From Streptococcus salivarius (GTDB lineage Bacteria > Bacillota > Bacilli > Lactobacillales > Streptococcaceae): DNA of 64,000 nt. The translations under genes were made by a program, and so were the position numbers. Location: the NCBI RefSeq assembly GCF_002094975.1, contig NZ_CP015283.1, positions 1,535,501 through 1,599,500 of the forward strand, read 5' to 3'. Shown here one piece after another: positions 1 to 9,704 of this stretch (position 1 is its first letter; each line of letters starts with the position of its first letter). The notes under the pieces are model-generated. The model worked only from the letters and a program-made list of their open reading frames with translations. It did no database searches and was not told the origin of the DNA.

Positions 1-2
1 AA

Positions 3-449
3 ATTACTGAAAATGCTTTAACATCTGATATTGAGATTGAGGCAGAAGAAGGTGAAGTTCCTAATACCTTTGTGGACGGGCGTAACCATCTCTTCCTTTC
101 TTTTGCAGCTGTTCTAGCTAAGCAACGTGGTATTACTGATATTGTTACGGGTGTTTGTGAGACAGACTTTTCTGGTTATCCAGACTGTCGTGATGTATTT
201 GTCAAATCGCTTAATGTCACACTTAATCTAGCCATGGCCTATGATTTTGTTATCCAAACCCCACTCATGTGGTTGGATAAGGCTGAGACTTGGGCTTTGG
301 CTGACCAACTAGGAGCTTTTGACTATGTTCGTGAAAAAACACTAACTTGCTATAACGGTATTATTGGAACTGGTTGCGGGGAATGCCCTGCCTGCCACTT
401 ACGTCAAAAAGGTCTTGAAAAATATCTAGCAGAAAGAGGAGAAGCTTAA
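3..449 (+). CDS. queC: QueC, 7-cyano-7-deazaguanine synthase (partial, 5' end outside window)
   Basis: ATP-dependent conversion of 7-carboxy-7-deazaguanine to preQ0 in queuosine precursor synthesis. The reading frame is open from the first bases, so the N-terminus with the ATP-binding loop lies upstream. The visible part contains the family's conserved DGRNH segment and the C-terminal zinc-binding cysteines in [16 protein letters not shown], followed by the usual short basic tail. Its stop overlaps the queD start by one base, and queD, queE and queF follow, which confirms the pathway. Identification is secure; only the start is unknown. Confidence 0.95.
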   Translation: MTENALTSDIEIEAEEGEVPNTFVDGRNHLFLSFAAVLAKQRGITDIVTGVCETDFSGYPDCRDVFVKSLNVTLNLAMAYDFVIQTPLMWLDKAETWALADQLGAFDYVREKTLTCYNGIIGTGCGECPACHLRQKGLEKYLAERGEA

Positions 450-892
450 TGTTCTTTGCACCGAAAGAAATCAAAAAAGAAACAGGTGAGTCCTTGGTTT
501 ACAATCCTCACCGTACAATGGTTTCTAAAGAGTTTACTTTTGATGCTGCCCACCATCTCTTTAATTATGAAGGTAAATGTAAATCACTTCATGGTCATAC
601 CTACCATCTTCAGATTGCAGTAAGTGGCTACTTGGATGAGCGTGGCATGACCTATGATTTTGGTGACCTTAAGCGCATTTATAAGGACCATTTGGAACCT
701 CACTTAGATCACCGTTATCTCAATGAGACATTGCCTTATATGAATACAACTGCGGAAAATATGGTTTTCTGGATTTTCCAGACGACGAGTCAACATTTGC
801 CAGAGGAGAGAGGACTTCGTTTGGAATATGTGCGTCTTTATGAAACACCAACAGCCTTCGCAGAGTTTAGACGGGAGTGGTTGGATGACTAG
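449..892 (+). CDS. queD: QueD, 6-carboxy-5,6,7,8-tetrahydropterin synthase
   Basis: Converts 7,8-dihydroneopterin triphosphate to 6-carboxytetrahydropterin, the first committed step of 7-deazaguanine synthesis. The 147-residue protein carries the zinc-binding histidines (FDAAHHL and HGHTYHL) with the catalytic cysteine nearby in GKCKSLHGH, and LDHRYLNE in the C-terminal half. The start ATG overlaps the queC stop and has AGAGGAG upstream. It runs slightly longer at the N-terminus than minimal QueD proteins. The end overlaps the start of queE. Confidence 0.95.
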   Translation: MFFAPKEIKKETGESLVYNPHRTMVSKEFTFDAAHHLFNYEGKCKSLHGHTYHLQIAVSGYLDERGMTYDFGDLKRIYKDHLEPHLDHRYLNETLPYMNTTAENMVFWIFQTTSQHLPEERGLRLEYVRLYETPTAFAEFRREWLDD

Positions 893-1601
893 AGAACGTG
901 TACTCAAACTGCCAGTACTTGAAATTTTTGGACCGACCTTTCAAGGGGAAGGCCGAGCTATCGGGCAAAAGACCATGTTTGTAAGGACAGCAGGATGTGA
1001 TTACCATTGTGATTGGTGTGATTCTGCCTTTACTTGGGATGGGTCAGAGAAGCCAACACGTATGACAGCTGATGAAGTTATTGAAGCTTTGGATGCGCTA
1101 GGAACTTACGACTATGTCACTCTTTCTGGAGGGAACCCAGCTCTTTTAGCGGCAAATATGGCTGAACTCGTTTCAAAACTCAAGGCTAGAGGAGTAACTT
1201 TGGCCGTTGAGACACAGGGTTCTCGCTGGCAGGAGTGGTTAAAGGATATTGATCAAGTAACCTTAAGTCCTAAACCACCATCATCCAAGATGGAAGTCAA
1301 TATGGAAACCCTTGACTTTATTGTTTCACAACTTGATCCTGATAAAGTTACCTTTAAGGTTCCTGTTTTCGACGATGATGATTTAGCCTTTGCTAAAATG
1401 ATTCAAGAACGTTATCAGCCAGATGTCATGTTTCTTTCGGCTGGTAATCCTGAACCGAAAGCAGAAGGTAATATTGTCCAACATCAATTAGATCGCCTCA
1501 AAGAGCTTTGGGAGACAGTAGCCGCTGACGACTCGTGGGGCAATGTGCGTGTTCTCCCTCAGCTTCATACTCTACTCTATGATAATGAGCGCGGTGTCTA
1601 A
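885..1601 (+). CDS. queE: QueE, 7-carboxy-7-deazaguanine synthase (radical SAM)
   Basis: Radical SAM enzyme that rearranges 6-carboxytetrahydropterin to 7-carboxy-7-deazaguanine. The N-terminal FGPTFQGEG motif and the CDYHCDWC cluster motif (CxxxCxxC, which binds a 4Fe-4S cluster) are present, followed by TLSGGNPAL, the SAM-binding GGE-like motif. The frame is open further upstream (to 828), but ATG 885 inside the queD 3' end gives the family-typical start MTRERVLKLPVLEIFGP and overlaps queD by 8 bases, as expected for translational coupling. Length is 238 residues. Confidence 0.93.
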   Translation: MTRERVLKLPVLEIFGPTFQGEGRAIGQKTMFVRTAGCDYHCDWCDSAFTWDGSEKPTRMTADEVIEALDALGTYDYVTLSGGNPALLAANMAELVSKLKARGVTLAVETQGSRWQEWLKDIDQVTLSPKPPSSKMEVNMETLDFIVSQLDPDKVTFKVPVFDDDDLAFAKMIQERYQPDVMFLSAGNPEPKAEGNIVQHQLDRLKELWETVAADDSWGNVRVLPQLHTLLYDNERGV

Positions 1602-1723
1602 TCTTCACATTCTATAAGCTTAGAATTGATAGTATTTTTACTTTTTTAATGATTAACATTAGAAATTTAGATTAAAAATTGACCACATAAAGGTCTATAA
1701 AAATTAACAGCAAAGGAAGAAAA

Positions 1724-2215
1724 ATGTCACAACAAGAAGAAATGAAAAACCTCACTCTCCTTGGTAATAAGGAGACACCTTATATTTTTGAATACTCTCC
1801 ACAAGTCTTGGAGTCTTTTGATAATCGTCATACTGATAATGATTACTTTATCAAATTCAACTGTCCAGAATTTACGTCACTTTGTCCTATTACTGGGCAA
1901 CCTGATTTTGCCAGTATTTATATTTCTTATATTCCAGACCAGCTTTGCGTTGAGTCTAAATCTCTAAAGCTTTACCTATTTAGTTACCGTAATCACGGAG
2001 ACTTCCATGAAAACTGTATTAATACCATTGGTAAAGATTTGGTGGAGCTTTTGAACCCTCGTTACTTGGAAGTTTGGGGTAAATTTACACCTCGCGGTGG
2101 TATCTCGATTGACCCTTATTATAATTACGGTCGTCCAGAAACTAAGTATGAAAAGATGGCAGAGCAACGTCTCTTTAATCACGATCTTTACCCAGAAAAT
2201 ATTGATAATCGTTAA
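1724..2215 (+). CDS. queF: QueF, NADPH-dependent preQ0 reductase
   Basis: Reduces the nitrile of preQ0 to the aminomethyl group of preQ1, the last free-base step before insertion into tRNA. At 163 residues it is the short, single-domain (type I) form. The catalytic cysteine lies in [12 protein letters not shown] and the NADPH/substrate motif [15 protein letters not shown] is intact. It is separated from queE by about 120 bp of AT-rich sequence but is codirectional. GGAAGAAAA precedes the ATG. A rho-independent terminator follows immediately. Confidence 0.96.
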   Translation: MSQQEEMKNLTLLGNKETPYIFEYSPQVLESFDNRHTDNDYFIKFNCPEFTSLCPITGQPDFASIYISYIPDQLCVESKSLKLYLFSYRNHGDFHENCINTIGKDLVELLNPRYLEVWGKFTPRGGISIDPYYNYGRPETKYEKMAEQRLFNHDLYPENIDNR

Positions 2216-2225
2216 TATCATGCTA

Positions 2226-2256
2226 AAAGTCCTTATGCAAATAATGGGCTTTTTTT
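2226..2256 (+). terminator. Terminator of the queCDEF group
   Basis: Stem AAAGTCC / GGGCTTT with a 13-nt loop, followed by seven T residues. It lies 11 bp after the queF stop. Confidence 0.8.
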
Positions 2257-2380
2257 CTTGGTTAAACACCTGTCTTTAGGGCGTAAAAGAAACCTGATGA
2301 ATTATTTTCTACAATGAAAAGTAAGGGTATTGTTAGTTTTTCATTGGTCTGTTCTTAGAAACTTCTATTATTAAAATAAT

Positions 2381-2409
2381 TTGACAATAGAAGTTTTATT
2401 TCTTACAAT
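2381..2409 (+). promoter_or_regulatory. Sigma-A promoter of the CAP-like secreted protein
   Basis: Perfect -35 TTGACA (2381-2386), 17-bp spacer, -10 TACAAT (2404-2409). The predicted transcription start is near 2416, just before the cre site. Confidence 0.8.
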
Positions 2410-2425
2410 TAAGGTGTAAATAGAA

Positions 2426-2440
2426 ATGTAAGCGATTGCT
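2426..2440 (+). promoter_or_regulatory. cre site (CcpA operator)
   Basis: ATGTAAGCGATTGCT matches the catabolite-responsive consensus WTGNAANCGNWNNCW at every position. It sits about 10-25 bp downstream of the predicted start of transcription, a position at which CcpA normally represses. Confidence 0.8.
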
Positions 2441-2481
2441 TATAAAAGGTATATTTGTTTTTAAAAAAGGGGACGAAAACA

Positions 2482-4587
2482 ATGAGAAAAAGTTTACGTT
2501 TAATTTCGTGTGCTGTTCTGGGGGCAGCCATACTAGCACCAACGGTTGTTGGTAATAATCGTGCACAGGCCGATAGTTATTATGGCCGAGGTTACTATAA
2601 TAACTATTCTTATAATCCATGGTATAACAACTATTATCCAAACTATGGTTATAACTACGGATACAATGGCTATTATCCAGGCTATAATTACAATTATGGC
2701 TATAACTACGGTTACAATAATTACTATCCAAACTATAACTATGGCTATAATTATAACTATGATTATGGCTATAACAACTATAATCCTGGTTACAACAACT
2801 ACAACGAATCAGGTACTTACCGCTATAGCAATGGCTATTTGTACTACATCTTGAGTGATGGTAGCTACTATGTTAACTATAACGGTCGTTGGGTTCGTGG
2901 TGGTGACTATAATAACAACAATAGTGGTTCTAACAATACACCAACGACAGGTTATGAGGTTTTGAGAAATGACCCTCACTACCGTTATGAAAATGGTACT
3001 CACTATTATTTGAAAGATAATGGCGATTATTACTATTATTCAAATGGTAAGTGGGTACTTGTTAAGGCTTCAAGCACAGATTCTGAAGCTCCAACAACTT
3101 CAACTGTAGATTCAACGTCATCAGCAAGCTCAGAAGCACCATCAACCGTAGGTTCAACTTCATCTGCAAGTTCAGAAGCGGCCTCAACCGTTGCCTCAAC
3201 TTCATCTGCAAGTTCAGAAGGGGCCTCAACAATAGATTCAACCTCAGTGGGTAGCTCAGAAGGGGCTTCAACAGTAGATTCAACTTCAGCGGGTAGCTCA
3301 GAAGGAGCCTCAACAGTAGATTCAACATCGTCTGCAAGTTCAGAAGTAGCTTCAACTGTAGATTCAACGTCATCAGCAAGCTCAGAAGTAGCTTCAACTG
3401 TAGATTCAACTTCATCAGCAAGTTCAGAAGTAGCCTCAACAGTAGATTCAACTTCAGTGGGTAGCTCAGAAGGAGCTTCAACAGTAGATTCAACCTCAGT
3501 GGGTAGCTCAGAAGGGGCTTCAACAGTAGATTCAACTTCAGAAGCAGTATCGACTGGTAACTCAAGCTCTGCTGTAACGTCTGAATCTTCTTCAGCAGCA
3601 ACTTCAGAGACAGGTTCAACATCAGAAACAAGTTCTGAAGCTCCTGAACTTGAAAAACCACCATATGCGCCTGAAACAAACATTGACTATGATAAGTTGC
3701 CAAAACCAACATTGCCACCAACAGATTATCGTATGTACTCAGATCCACGATTTGTAGATGACAACGGTACATATTATTACCGTGTGGCTATGACTGATGA
3801 AGAAAATGCGCGTGGTATCGATGGTTACTACAAATGGGTTGATGGAAAGTGGAAACTCTACAATGCTACTGCCAATGATGACCCTGAGCTTGACCCAGAC
3901 TTCCACAAACCAGCAGGAAACGATGAATACATGTATGATGATAACGCTTCAAGTGTTAAATTGTATTCTGAAAATGTCGTTGGTACTGGTAAAGCAGGTG
4001 AAGCTTTGCCATTCCAAAATGTGGATGAATTCAAAGATTATGTTATCAAGAATCTTGCTCCAAAATTCTTAGATAATTCTGGTTGGGATTGTAAGGTAAC
4101 TTGGGAAATTGAAGATGTTGATAACTTCAATGCTTCTAAAGGCAGTGCTTGGGCACGTGATTATGTGATTACAGCCAACCTTAAGAGTGGTGTTGATGAC
4201 AAAGATTATAAAGACGTTGAATTTGGTTATGTTAAATTTGTTTATCATGTAGAACCAACTGAAAACTCTGATTATGTTGAAGTGGACTCAGCTAAGGCTG
4301 CCTTTAATGAAATCAATGCTCAACGTACAGCTGCCGGTTTACCAGCGCTTACATGGTCTGATGATCTTTACAATAGCACAACTCTTCCACACGCCAAAGA
4401 TATTTCACATACTTACAACAGTGACGGTATTGTTTACCGTCGTGAATCTGATGGTTCAGTTGTTGCAAATAAATGGTTGAGCAGTGGTATTCGTGAACTT
4501 CTCATGAGTCCAGATGCTACTCAAGCTGCAGTGGCTTGTGTTGTCGCAGGTGATGGTACTTACTACTGGACTTTGAATTACCAATAA
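2482..4587 (+). CDS. Secreted Tyr/Asn/Gly-rich and Ser-repeat protein with C-terminal CAP-like domain
   Basis: The 701-residue protein starts with a classic signal peptide (MRKSLRLISC, hydrophobic core, cleavage near AQA-DS). Residues about 35-110 are low-complexity tyrosine/asparagine/glycine. Two short modules of the form RYxNGxxYY..DGxYYYxxxGxW follow. Residues about 205-390 are a serine-rich region built from a 14-residue repeat of the VDSTSSASSEVAST type, with variants. Another GTYYYR module precedes a globular C-terminus. The last 90 residues (AAFNEINAQRTAAGLPALTWSDDLYN...AKDISHTYNS) resemble a CAP/SCP domain. No LPXTG anchor, membrane anchor or choline-binding repeats are present, so the protein is probably released or retained by its repeats. 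ATG 2482 is chosen over the upstream frame opening (2455) because it starts the signal peptide and follows GGGGACG. Expression is likely glucose-repressed (perfect cre). Function is unknown. Confidence 0.85.
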   Translation: MRKSLRLISCAVLGAAILAPTVVGNNRAQADSYYGRGYYNNYSYNPWYNNYYPNYGYNYGYNGYYPGYNYNYGYNYGYNNYYPNYNYGYNYNYDYGYNNYNPGYNNYNESGTYRYSNGYLYYILSDGSYYVNYNGRWVRGGDYNNNNSGSNNTPTTGYEVLRNDPHYRYENGTHYYLKDNGDYYYYSNGKWVLVKASSTDSEAPTTSTVDSTSSASSEAPSTVGSTSSASSEAASTVASTSSASSEGASTIDSTSVGSSEGASTVDSTSAGSSEGASTVDSTSSASSEVASTVDSTSSASSEVASTVDSTSSASSEVASTVDSTSVGSSEGASTVDSTSVGSSEGASTVDSTSEAVSTGNSSSAVTSESSSAATSETGSTSETSSEAPELEKPPYAPETNIDYDKLPKPTLPPTDYRMYSDPRFVDDNGTYYYRVAMTDEENARGIDGYYKWVDGKWKLYNATANDDPELDPDFHKPAGNDEYMYDDNASSVKLYSENVVGTGKAGEALPFQNVDEFKDYVIKNLAPKFLDNSGWDCKVTWEIEDVDNFNASKGSAWARDYVITANLKSGVDDKDYKDVEFGYVKFVYHVEPTENSDYVEVDSAKAAFNEINAQRTAAGLPALTWSDDLYNSTTLPHAKDISHTYNSDGIVYRRESDGSVVANKWLSSGIRELLMSPDATQAAVACVVAGDGTYYWTLNYQ

Positions 4588-4615
4588 GAAGATGTTAAAT
4601 TAATTGTCCCAATAA

Positions 4616-4648
4616 TGAGGAGTCTGAGGTTAGTCTTGGACTCTTTTC
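4616..4648 (+). terminator. Probable terminator after the CAP-like gene
   Basis: GAGTC...GACTC inverted repeat around 4619-4642 followed by TTTTCC. The stem is short, so confidence is moderate. Confidence 0.5.
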
Positions 4649-4657
4649 CTTTATCTA

Positions 4658-4688
4658 TTGAACGTTTAAGCTTTCAATATGGTATAAT
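4658..4688 (+). promoter_or_regulatory. Promoter of the DUF1003/rapZ operon
   Basis: TTGAAC (4658-4663) and TATAAT (4683-4688) with a 19-bp spacer, 25 bp before the original DUF1003 start. It probably drives rapZ-yvcK-whiA as well. Confidence 0.55.
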
Positions 4689-4712
4689 AGAGCCTAGAAA
4701 GAAGGCGAAAAT

Positions 4713-5484
4713 ATGCAGGTTAAGAGAGTTCAGGATTATATCTCTAAAGAGTGGTTCGATGAAACCGATGGCTCCTATTTCGAACGTCTAAATAGTCGTT
4801 TGCAAATACTTTTGAAAAAAAGATTACCCTGATTTAAGAGGACATGATTTTATTAGTAATATCAGTCTTTTGGATTATAGGTTAGTTTTTCTTGATGAAG
4901 TTATTGCTAATGCTAATGAGAAAAACGAACATGTTCGGGAAACCGTTCACGATGTGACCAAGAGTTTATTGTACGAGGATCAAGACATCCAAGAACAATT
5001 GGATAGTAGGATCACTTTTGGTCAAAAAGTAGCGGATGAAGTGGCCCGATTTGGTGGATCTTGGACTTTTATCTTGTCATTCGTTGCTTTTATGGCTATT
5101 TGGATGGGGCTTAATGTTGTTCAACCTTTTGGGATTGCCTTTGATAAGTATCCATTTATTCTGTTGAATCTGGCCTTGTCCACTTTAGCGGCCGTTCAGG
5201 CACCATTGATTATGATGAGTCAGAATCGAGCATCGGATTATGACCGTTTACAAGCGAGTAACGACTATCACGTCAATACCCAGTCTAAGGAAGAAATTCG
5301 ACTTCTTCATGAAAAAATTGACCACTTGGTTCAACAAGACCAATCAGATCTTCTGACAATTCAAAAATTGCAGACAGAAATGATTATGGGGGTTAGCCAA
5401 CAAGTTGAGAAGATGTCAGACGATATTCGTGCCTTGAAAGAAGAAAGACTAGAAAGGGAGTCTCATGGGAACGAAAAAAATTAA
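4713..5484 (+). pseudogene. DUF1003 membrane protein, frameshifted in an A7 tract
   Basis: Reading from ATG 4713 (preceded by GAAGGCG) gives MQVKRVQDYISKEWFDETDGSYFERLNSRLQ-like family sequence that stops at TGA 4830. Removing one A from the seven-A run at 4815-4821 restores the expected continuation (KKDYPDLRGHDFISN) and joins it to the long downstream frame, which stays open to 5484. That part has the DUF1003 core: VADEVARFGGSW, two membrane helices at about 5065-5210, MMSQNRASDYDRL, then a coiled-coil tail. A TTG codon at 4870 could restart translation and would keep the membrane core. It may therefore be a real frameshift, a phase-variable tract or a sequencing error. The end overlaps the rapZ start. 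Confidence 0.8.
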
Positions 5485-6355
5485 TTTAGTTGTTGTAACA
5501 GGGATGAGTGGTGCAGGTAAGACTGTGGCCATTCAATCCTTTGAGGATATTGGATACTTCACCATTGATAATATGCCACCTTCTTTGGTACCTAAGGTTA
5601 TCGAATTGGTAAAACATAGTGAAGAGACAGATAAGATTGCTCTTGTCATTGATATGCGCAGTCGCTTGTTCTTCGATGAGATCAACGATATTCTGGATAA
5701 ATTGGAAAGCAATGAGGAACTTAATTTCAAGATTCTATTCTTGGATGCCACGGATGGTGAATTGGTTTCTCGCTATAAAGAGACACGTCGTAGTCACCCA
5801 CTGGCAGCAGATGGCCGTGTTTTGGATGGCATCAAGCTAGAGCGTGAGCTTTTGTCACCGCTTAAGAGTTTGAGTCAGAACGTGGTTGATACGACAGAAT
5901 TAACACCACGCCAGCTGCGTAAGGCTATTTCTGAACAGTTCTCATCTGAACAAGACCAATCTTCTTTCCGTATTGAAGTTGTGAGTTTTGGTTTTAAATA
6001 TGGATTGCCATTGGATGCAGATTTGGTTTTTGATGTTCGTTTCTTGCCAAATCCTTATTATGATCCTGCACTTCGTAACCTCACAGGTTTGGATAAAGAG
6101 GTTTTTGATTATGTCATGAACCATAAGGAATCAGAAGAGTTTTACAATCACTTGACACAGCTTATTAAACCAATCTTGCCTGGCTACAAAAGAGAAGGTA
6201 AGTCTGTTCTCACTATTGCTGTTGGGTGTACAGGTGGTCAGCACCGTAGTGTAGCTTTTGCACATCGTCTGGCCCAAGATTTAAAAAATGATTGGACAGT
6301 CAATGAAACACATCGTGATAAGGATCGACGTAAGGAGACAGTGAATCGTTCATGA
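5465..6355 (+). CDS. rapZ: RapZ / YvcJ, nucleotide-binding RNase adapter protein
   Basis: P-loop protein of the RapZ/YvcJ family, 296 residues. The Walker A motif lies in [18 protein letters not shown], and the C-terminal domain contains the family motif [11 protein letters not shown]. In E. coli RapZ links glucosamine-6-phosphate sensing to small-RNA turnover; in Firmicutes YvcJ binds and hydrolyses nucleotides and affects competence. It overlaps the preceding DUF1003 frame by 20 bases and yvcK by 4 (ATGA), the conserved rapZ-yvcK-whiA order. AGAAAGGGAG precedes the start. Confidence 0.95.
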   Translation: MGTKKINLVVVTGMSGAGKTVAIQSFEDIGYFTIDNMPPSLVPKVIELVKHSEETDKIALVIDMRSRLFFDEINDILDKLESNEELNFKILFLDATDGELVSRYKETRRSHPLAADGRVLDGIKLERELLSPLKSLSQNVVDTTELTPRQLRKAISEQFSSEQDQSSFRIEVVSFGFKYGLPLDADLVFDVRFLPNPYYDPALRNLTGLDKEVFDYVMNHKESEEFYNHLTQLIKPILPGYKREGKSVLTIAVGCTGGQHRSVAFAHRLAQDLKNDWTVNETHRDKDRRKETVNRS

Positions 6356-7326
6356 GAAAACCAAGAATTACAGTAATAGGTGGGGGAACTGGTATCCCAG
6401 TCATTCTTCGTAGTTTGCGTTATAAGGATGTTGATATCACTGCTGTGGTAACTGTAGCTGATGATGGCGGTTCTTCGGGAGATTTGCGTGATATCATGCA
6501 ACTGACACCTCCAGGGGATTTGCGTAATGTTTTGGTAGCTATGAGTGATATGCCTAAACTTTATGAAAGAGTTTTCCAATATCGTTTTGATAAAACCGAT
6601 GGTGCTTTGGCTGGTCATCCACTCGGAAATCTAATCATCGCTGGAATTTCAGAAATGCAGGGCTCTACCTATAATGCCATGCAGCTTCTGACGAAATTTT
6701 TCCACGTTACAGGCAAAATTTATCCTGCTAGTGAGACAGCCTTGACGCTTCATGCCGTTTTTCAAGATGGTCATGAAGTAGCAGGGGAGAGTAGTATTGC
6801 CCAGTACGATGGCATGATTGAGCGCGTTTATGTGACCAATACCTATAATGATGAAGAGCCTAAGGCCAGTCGTAAGGTTGTAGATGCTATTATGAATAGT
6901 GATATGATTGTTTTAGGTCCTGGATCTCTTTATACATCGATTTTGCCCAACCTGGTGATACCAGAGATTCGTCAGGCTCTTATCGAGACCAAGGCTGATG
7001 TCACGTACATTTGTAATATTATGACTCAGTACGGAGAAACGGAGCAATTCTCAGATGCCGACCATGTGGCTGTTCTTAATCGTCATCTTGGCTCTGATGT
7101 GATTGACAATGTCTTAGTTAACATCAAGAAAGTGCCTAAGGAATACATGGCTAGTAATAAATTTGATGAATACCTTGTTCAGGTTGAGCATGATTTTGAG
7201 GGCTTACGTCGTGAAGCTAAAACAGTTGTGTCTTCTAATTTTTTGCGACTTGAAAATGGTGGTGCCTTCCACCATGGTGACTTGGTAGTGGATGAGCTCA
7301 TGCATCTAGTGAGGAACAAGTCATGA
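6352..7326 (+). CDS. yvcK: YvcK / CofD-like gluconeogenesis factor
   Basis: Member of the YvcK/CofD-like family, 324 residues. These proteins bind UDP-sugars and are needed for normal cell shape and growth on gluconeogenic carbon sources in Bacillus. The N-terminal [13 protein letters not shown] loop, the [10 protein letters not shown] motif and [15 protein letters not shown] are all intact. It is translationally coupled by ATGA overlaps both to rapZ upstream and to whiA downstream. Confidence 0.94.
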   Translation: MRKPRITVIGGGTGIPVILRSLRYKDVDITAVVTVADDGGSSGDLRDIMQLTPPGDLRNVLVAMSDMPKLYERVFQYRFDKTDGALAGHPLGNLIIAGISEMQGSTYNAMQLLTKFFHVTGKIYPASETALTLHAVFQDGHEVAGESSIAQYDGMIERVYVTNTYNDEEPKASRKVVDAIMNSDMIVLGPGSLYTSILPNLVIPEIRQALIETKADVTYICNIMTQYGETEQFSDADHVAVLNRHLGSDVIDNVLVNIKKVPKEYMASNKFDEYLVQVEHDFEGLRREAKTVVSSNFLRLENGGAFHHGDLVVDELMHLVRNKS

Positions 7327-8234
7327 GTTTCACAATTAAGGTTAAAGAAGAGATAATTGCTGCTTCAAGCAAAGACAAGGCTGAGTTGTCAGCATTGATT
7401 AAGATGTCTGGTTCGGTTGGATTGACTAATCAAGGCTTGACTCTTTCCATCTCAACAGAAAATGCAAAGATTGCGCGACATATCTACCAATTAATGGAAA
7501 GTCGTTATCAGAGTAATCCTGAATTGAGACATCACAACAAGACTAATCTCAAGAAAAATCGTGTTTACACGGTTTTTGTCGCTGACCATGTCAATGATAT
7601 TTTGTCCGATTTACAATTGGCAGATTCTTTCTTTGGCTTTGAAACAGGTATTGAAACATCAGTAATGGAAGATGACGAAGCTGGAAGATCCTATTTACGA
7701 GGCGCTTTTTTGGCGACTGGAACAGTACGTGATCCTGAAAAGGGACGTTATCAATTAGAAATTTTTTCCGTTTACCAAGACCATGCAGAGGATTTAGCTT
7801 CTCTCATGAAAAAATTTATGCTCGATGCCAAGGTTTTGAGTCATAAAAATGGTTTTGTGACCTATCTTCAAAAAGCTGAGGACATTATGGATTTTCTCCT
7901 TGTTATTGGTGCAATGAATTCTAAGGATGTCTTCGAAGAGGTCAAAATTATGCGAGAAACCAGAAATGATCTGAATCGTGCCAATAATGCGGAAACAGCT
8001 AATATTGCTAGAACGATTAGTGCTAGCATGAAAACAATTAATAATATTATCAAGATTATGGATACGGTTGGCTTGGAGATTTTACCGGTGGAGCTGCGCC
8101 AAATTGCCCAACTTCGTATTGCCAACCCAGATTACTCTATCCAGCAGATTGCAGATAGTATAGAACCTCCTCTGACCAAGAGTGGTGTTAACCATCGTCT
8201 CAGAAAAATCAATAAGATTGCGGACGATTTGTAA
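7323..8234 (+). CDS. whiA: WhiA, DNA-binding protein (sporulation/cell-division regulator family)
   Basis: 303 residues with the family architecture: an N-terminal LAGLIDADG homing-endonuclease-like fold ([23 protein letters not shown]) and a C-terminal helix-turn-helix ([27 protein letters not shown]). In non-sporulating Firmicutes WhiA affects division and chromosome segregation. It is the last gene of the rapZ-yvcK-whiA operon, overlapping yvcK by four bases. Confidence 0.94.
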   Translation: MSFTIKVKEEIIAASSKDKAELSALIKMSGSVGLTNQGLTLSISTENAKIARHIYQLMESRYQSNPELRHHNKTNLKKNRVYTVFVADHVNDILSDLQLADSFFGFETGIETSVMEDDEAGRSYLRGAFLATGTVRDPEKGRYQLEIFSVYQDHAEDLASLMKKFMLDAKVLSHKNGFVTYLQKAEDIMDFLLVIGAMNSKDVFEEVKIMRETRNDLNRANNAETANIARTISASMKTINNIIKIMDTVGLEILPVELRQIAQLRIANPDYSIQQIADSIEPPLTKSGVNHRLRKINKIADDL

Positions 8235-8251
8235 GTAGAAAGGAAGCTTTT

Positions 8252-9649
8252 ATGGCTTGTACAACGATTTTAGTAGGTAAGAAAGCCTCATATGACGGCT
8301 CTACCATGATTGCACGTACTGAGGATTCTCAATCAGGCGTTTTTACGCCTAAAGAATTTCTCGTCGTGCCCCCTGAAGACCAACCGCGTCATTACCAGTC
8401 TGTGCTTAGCAATTTTTCAATTGATTTGCCAGATAATCCTCTACGTTATACTTCTGTCCCAGATGCGCTTGGGAAAGACGGTATTTGGGGTGAAGCTGGT
8501 ATTAACTCAGCTAATGTTGCCATGAGTGCAACAGAAACAATCACGACCAATGCGCGTGTTCTCGGTGCAGATCCTCTTGTTAAAGATGGTTTTGGAGAAG
8601 AGGATATGTTGACTTTGGTCTTGCCATATATCAAGACGGCGCGTGAAGGTGTCCTTCGTTTGGGACAACTCCTTGAAACTTACGGAACTTATGAGTCAAA
8701 TGGTATTGCTTTTTCAGACACTGAAGAAATTTGGTGGTTGGAAACAATTGGTGGTCACCATTGGATTGCAAGACGTGTTCCAGACGATGCCTATGTAACT
8801 AACCCAAACCAACTTGGTATCGATCACTATGAGTTTGAAAATCCAGACGACTATCTTGCCTCACCAGACATTCGAAACTTCATTAATAAACATCACCTAG
8901 ATTTGACTTATTCTAATGAACACTTTAATCCACGTTATGCTTTTGGTAGCCAACGAGATAAGGATCGTCATTATAATACACCACGTGCCTGGGCTATGCA
9001 GAAATTTTTGAACCCAGAAAAAGACTATGATCCAAAATCATTCTTTATTCCATGGTGCCAAAAACCATACCGTAAAATTACAGTTGAAGATGTTAAATAC
9101 GTTTTGAGTCTTCATTACCAAGATACACCTTATGACCCTTATGGACCTCAAGGAGATGCGGTAAGTCAACGCCAATTCCGTCCAATCGGTATTAACCGTA
9201 CTAGTCAAACAGCTCTCTTGCAAATGCGTCCTAACAAACCATCAGAAACAACTGGTATTCAGTGGTTAGCCTATGGATCAATGCCATTCGGTACAATGGT
9301 GCCATTCTGGACTCAGGTCGGAACAACACCTGCTTATTTCCGTCAAACAACTGATAAAGTAGATACAGGTAATTTCTACTGGAGTAATCGCTTGATTGCT
9401 GCTATCTGTGATCCTCATTTCCAACAGCATGAAGCTGATTTAGATGCCTATGTAGAAACAACTATGGCTCTTGGCCATGCCATGATTAATCATGTTGATA
9501 CCGCTTTGGCTAATGATGAAAGTATTGATTTTGAAGCAGAAAATCAAAAAATTAGTGATAAGATTCAGTCAGAAACAGATAAACTATTGGCAAAAGTCTT
9601 AGATGATGCAAGTAACTTGATGACCAATCGTTTTTCTATGAGTGATTAA
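8252..9649 (+). CDS. pepD: C69-family dipeptidase (PepD)
   Basis: N-terminal-nucleophile dipeptidase of 465 residues. The protein starts [25 protein letters not shown]. Cys3 is expected to become the catalytic nucleophile after removal of the first two residues. The sequence has no signal peptide, so it should act in the cytoplasm on imported peptides. Conserved blocks [14 protein letters not shown] and [17 protein letters not shown] match the family. AGAAAGGAAG precedes the ATG, 17 bp after whiA, and a strong terminator follows. Which paralogue (pepDA or pepDB) it is cannot be told here. Confidence 0.92.
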   Translation: MACTTILVGKKASYDGSTMIARTEDSQSGVFTPKEFLVVPPEDQPRHYQSVLSNFSIDLPDNPLRYTSVPDALGKDGIWGEAGINSANVAMSATETITTNARVLGADPLVKDGFGEEDMLTLVLPYIKTAREGVLRLGQLLETYGTYESNGIAFSDTEEIWWLETIGGHHWIARRVPDDAYVTNPNQLGIDHYEFENPDDYLASPDIRNFINKHHLDLTYSNEHFNPRYAFGSQRDKDRHYNTPRAWAMQKFLNPEKDYDPKSFFIPWCQKPYRKITVEDVKYVLSLHYQDTPYDPYGPQGDAVSQRQFRPIGINRTSQTALLQMRPNKPSETTGIQWLAYGSMPFGTMVPFWTQVGTTPAYFRQTTDKVDTGNFYWSNRLIAAICDPHFQQHEADLDAYVETTMALGHAMINHVDTALANDESIDFEAENQKISDKIQSETDKLLAKVLDDASNLMTNRFSMSD

Positions 9650-9657
9650 AGTCATCA

Positions 9658-9691
9658 AAAAAGCCTTTCCATAAAATTGGAAAGGTTTTTT
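9658..9691. terminator. Bidirectional terminator between pepD and the PrsW-like gene
   Basis: CCTTTCC / GGAAAGG stem flanked by A6 on the left and T6 on the right, between two convergent genes. Confidence 0.85.
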
Positions 9692-9704
9692 AGTATTCTA
9701 AACA

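Noticed and set aside
3036..3772. Two long minus-strand frames (215 and 236 codons) under the serine-rich region
   Set aside because: Antisense of the repetitive Ser/Thr/Glu coding sequence; repeat composition keeps all frames open.
4713..4834. Programmed ribosomal frameshift at the A7 tract
   Set aside because: A slippery A7 could allow some shifting, but no stimulatory structure or internal Shine-Dalgarno was seen; treated as a mutation or variable tract.
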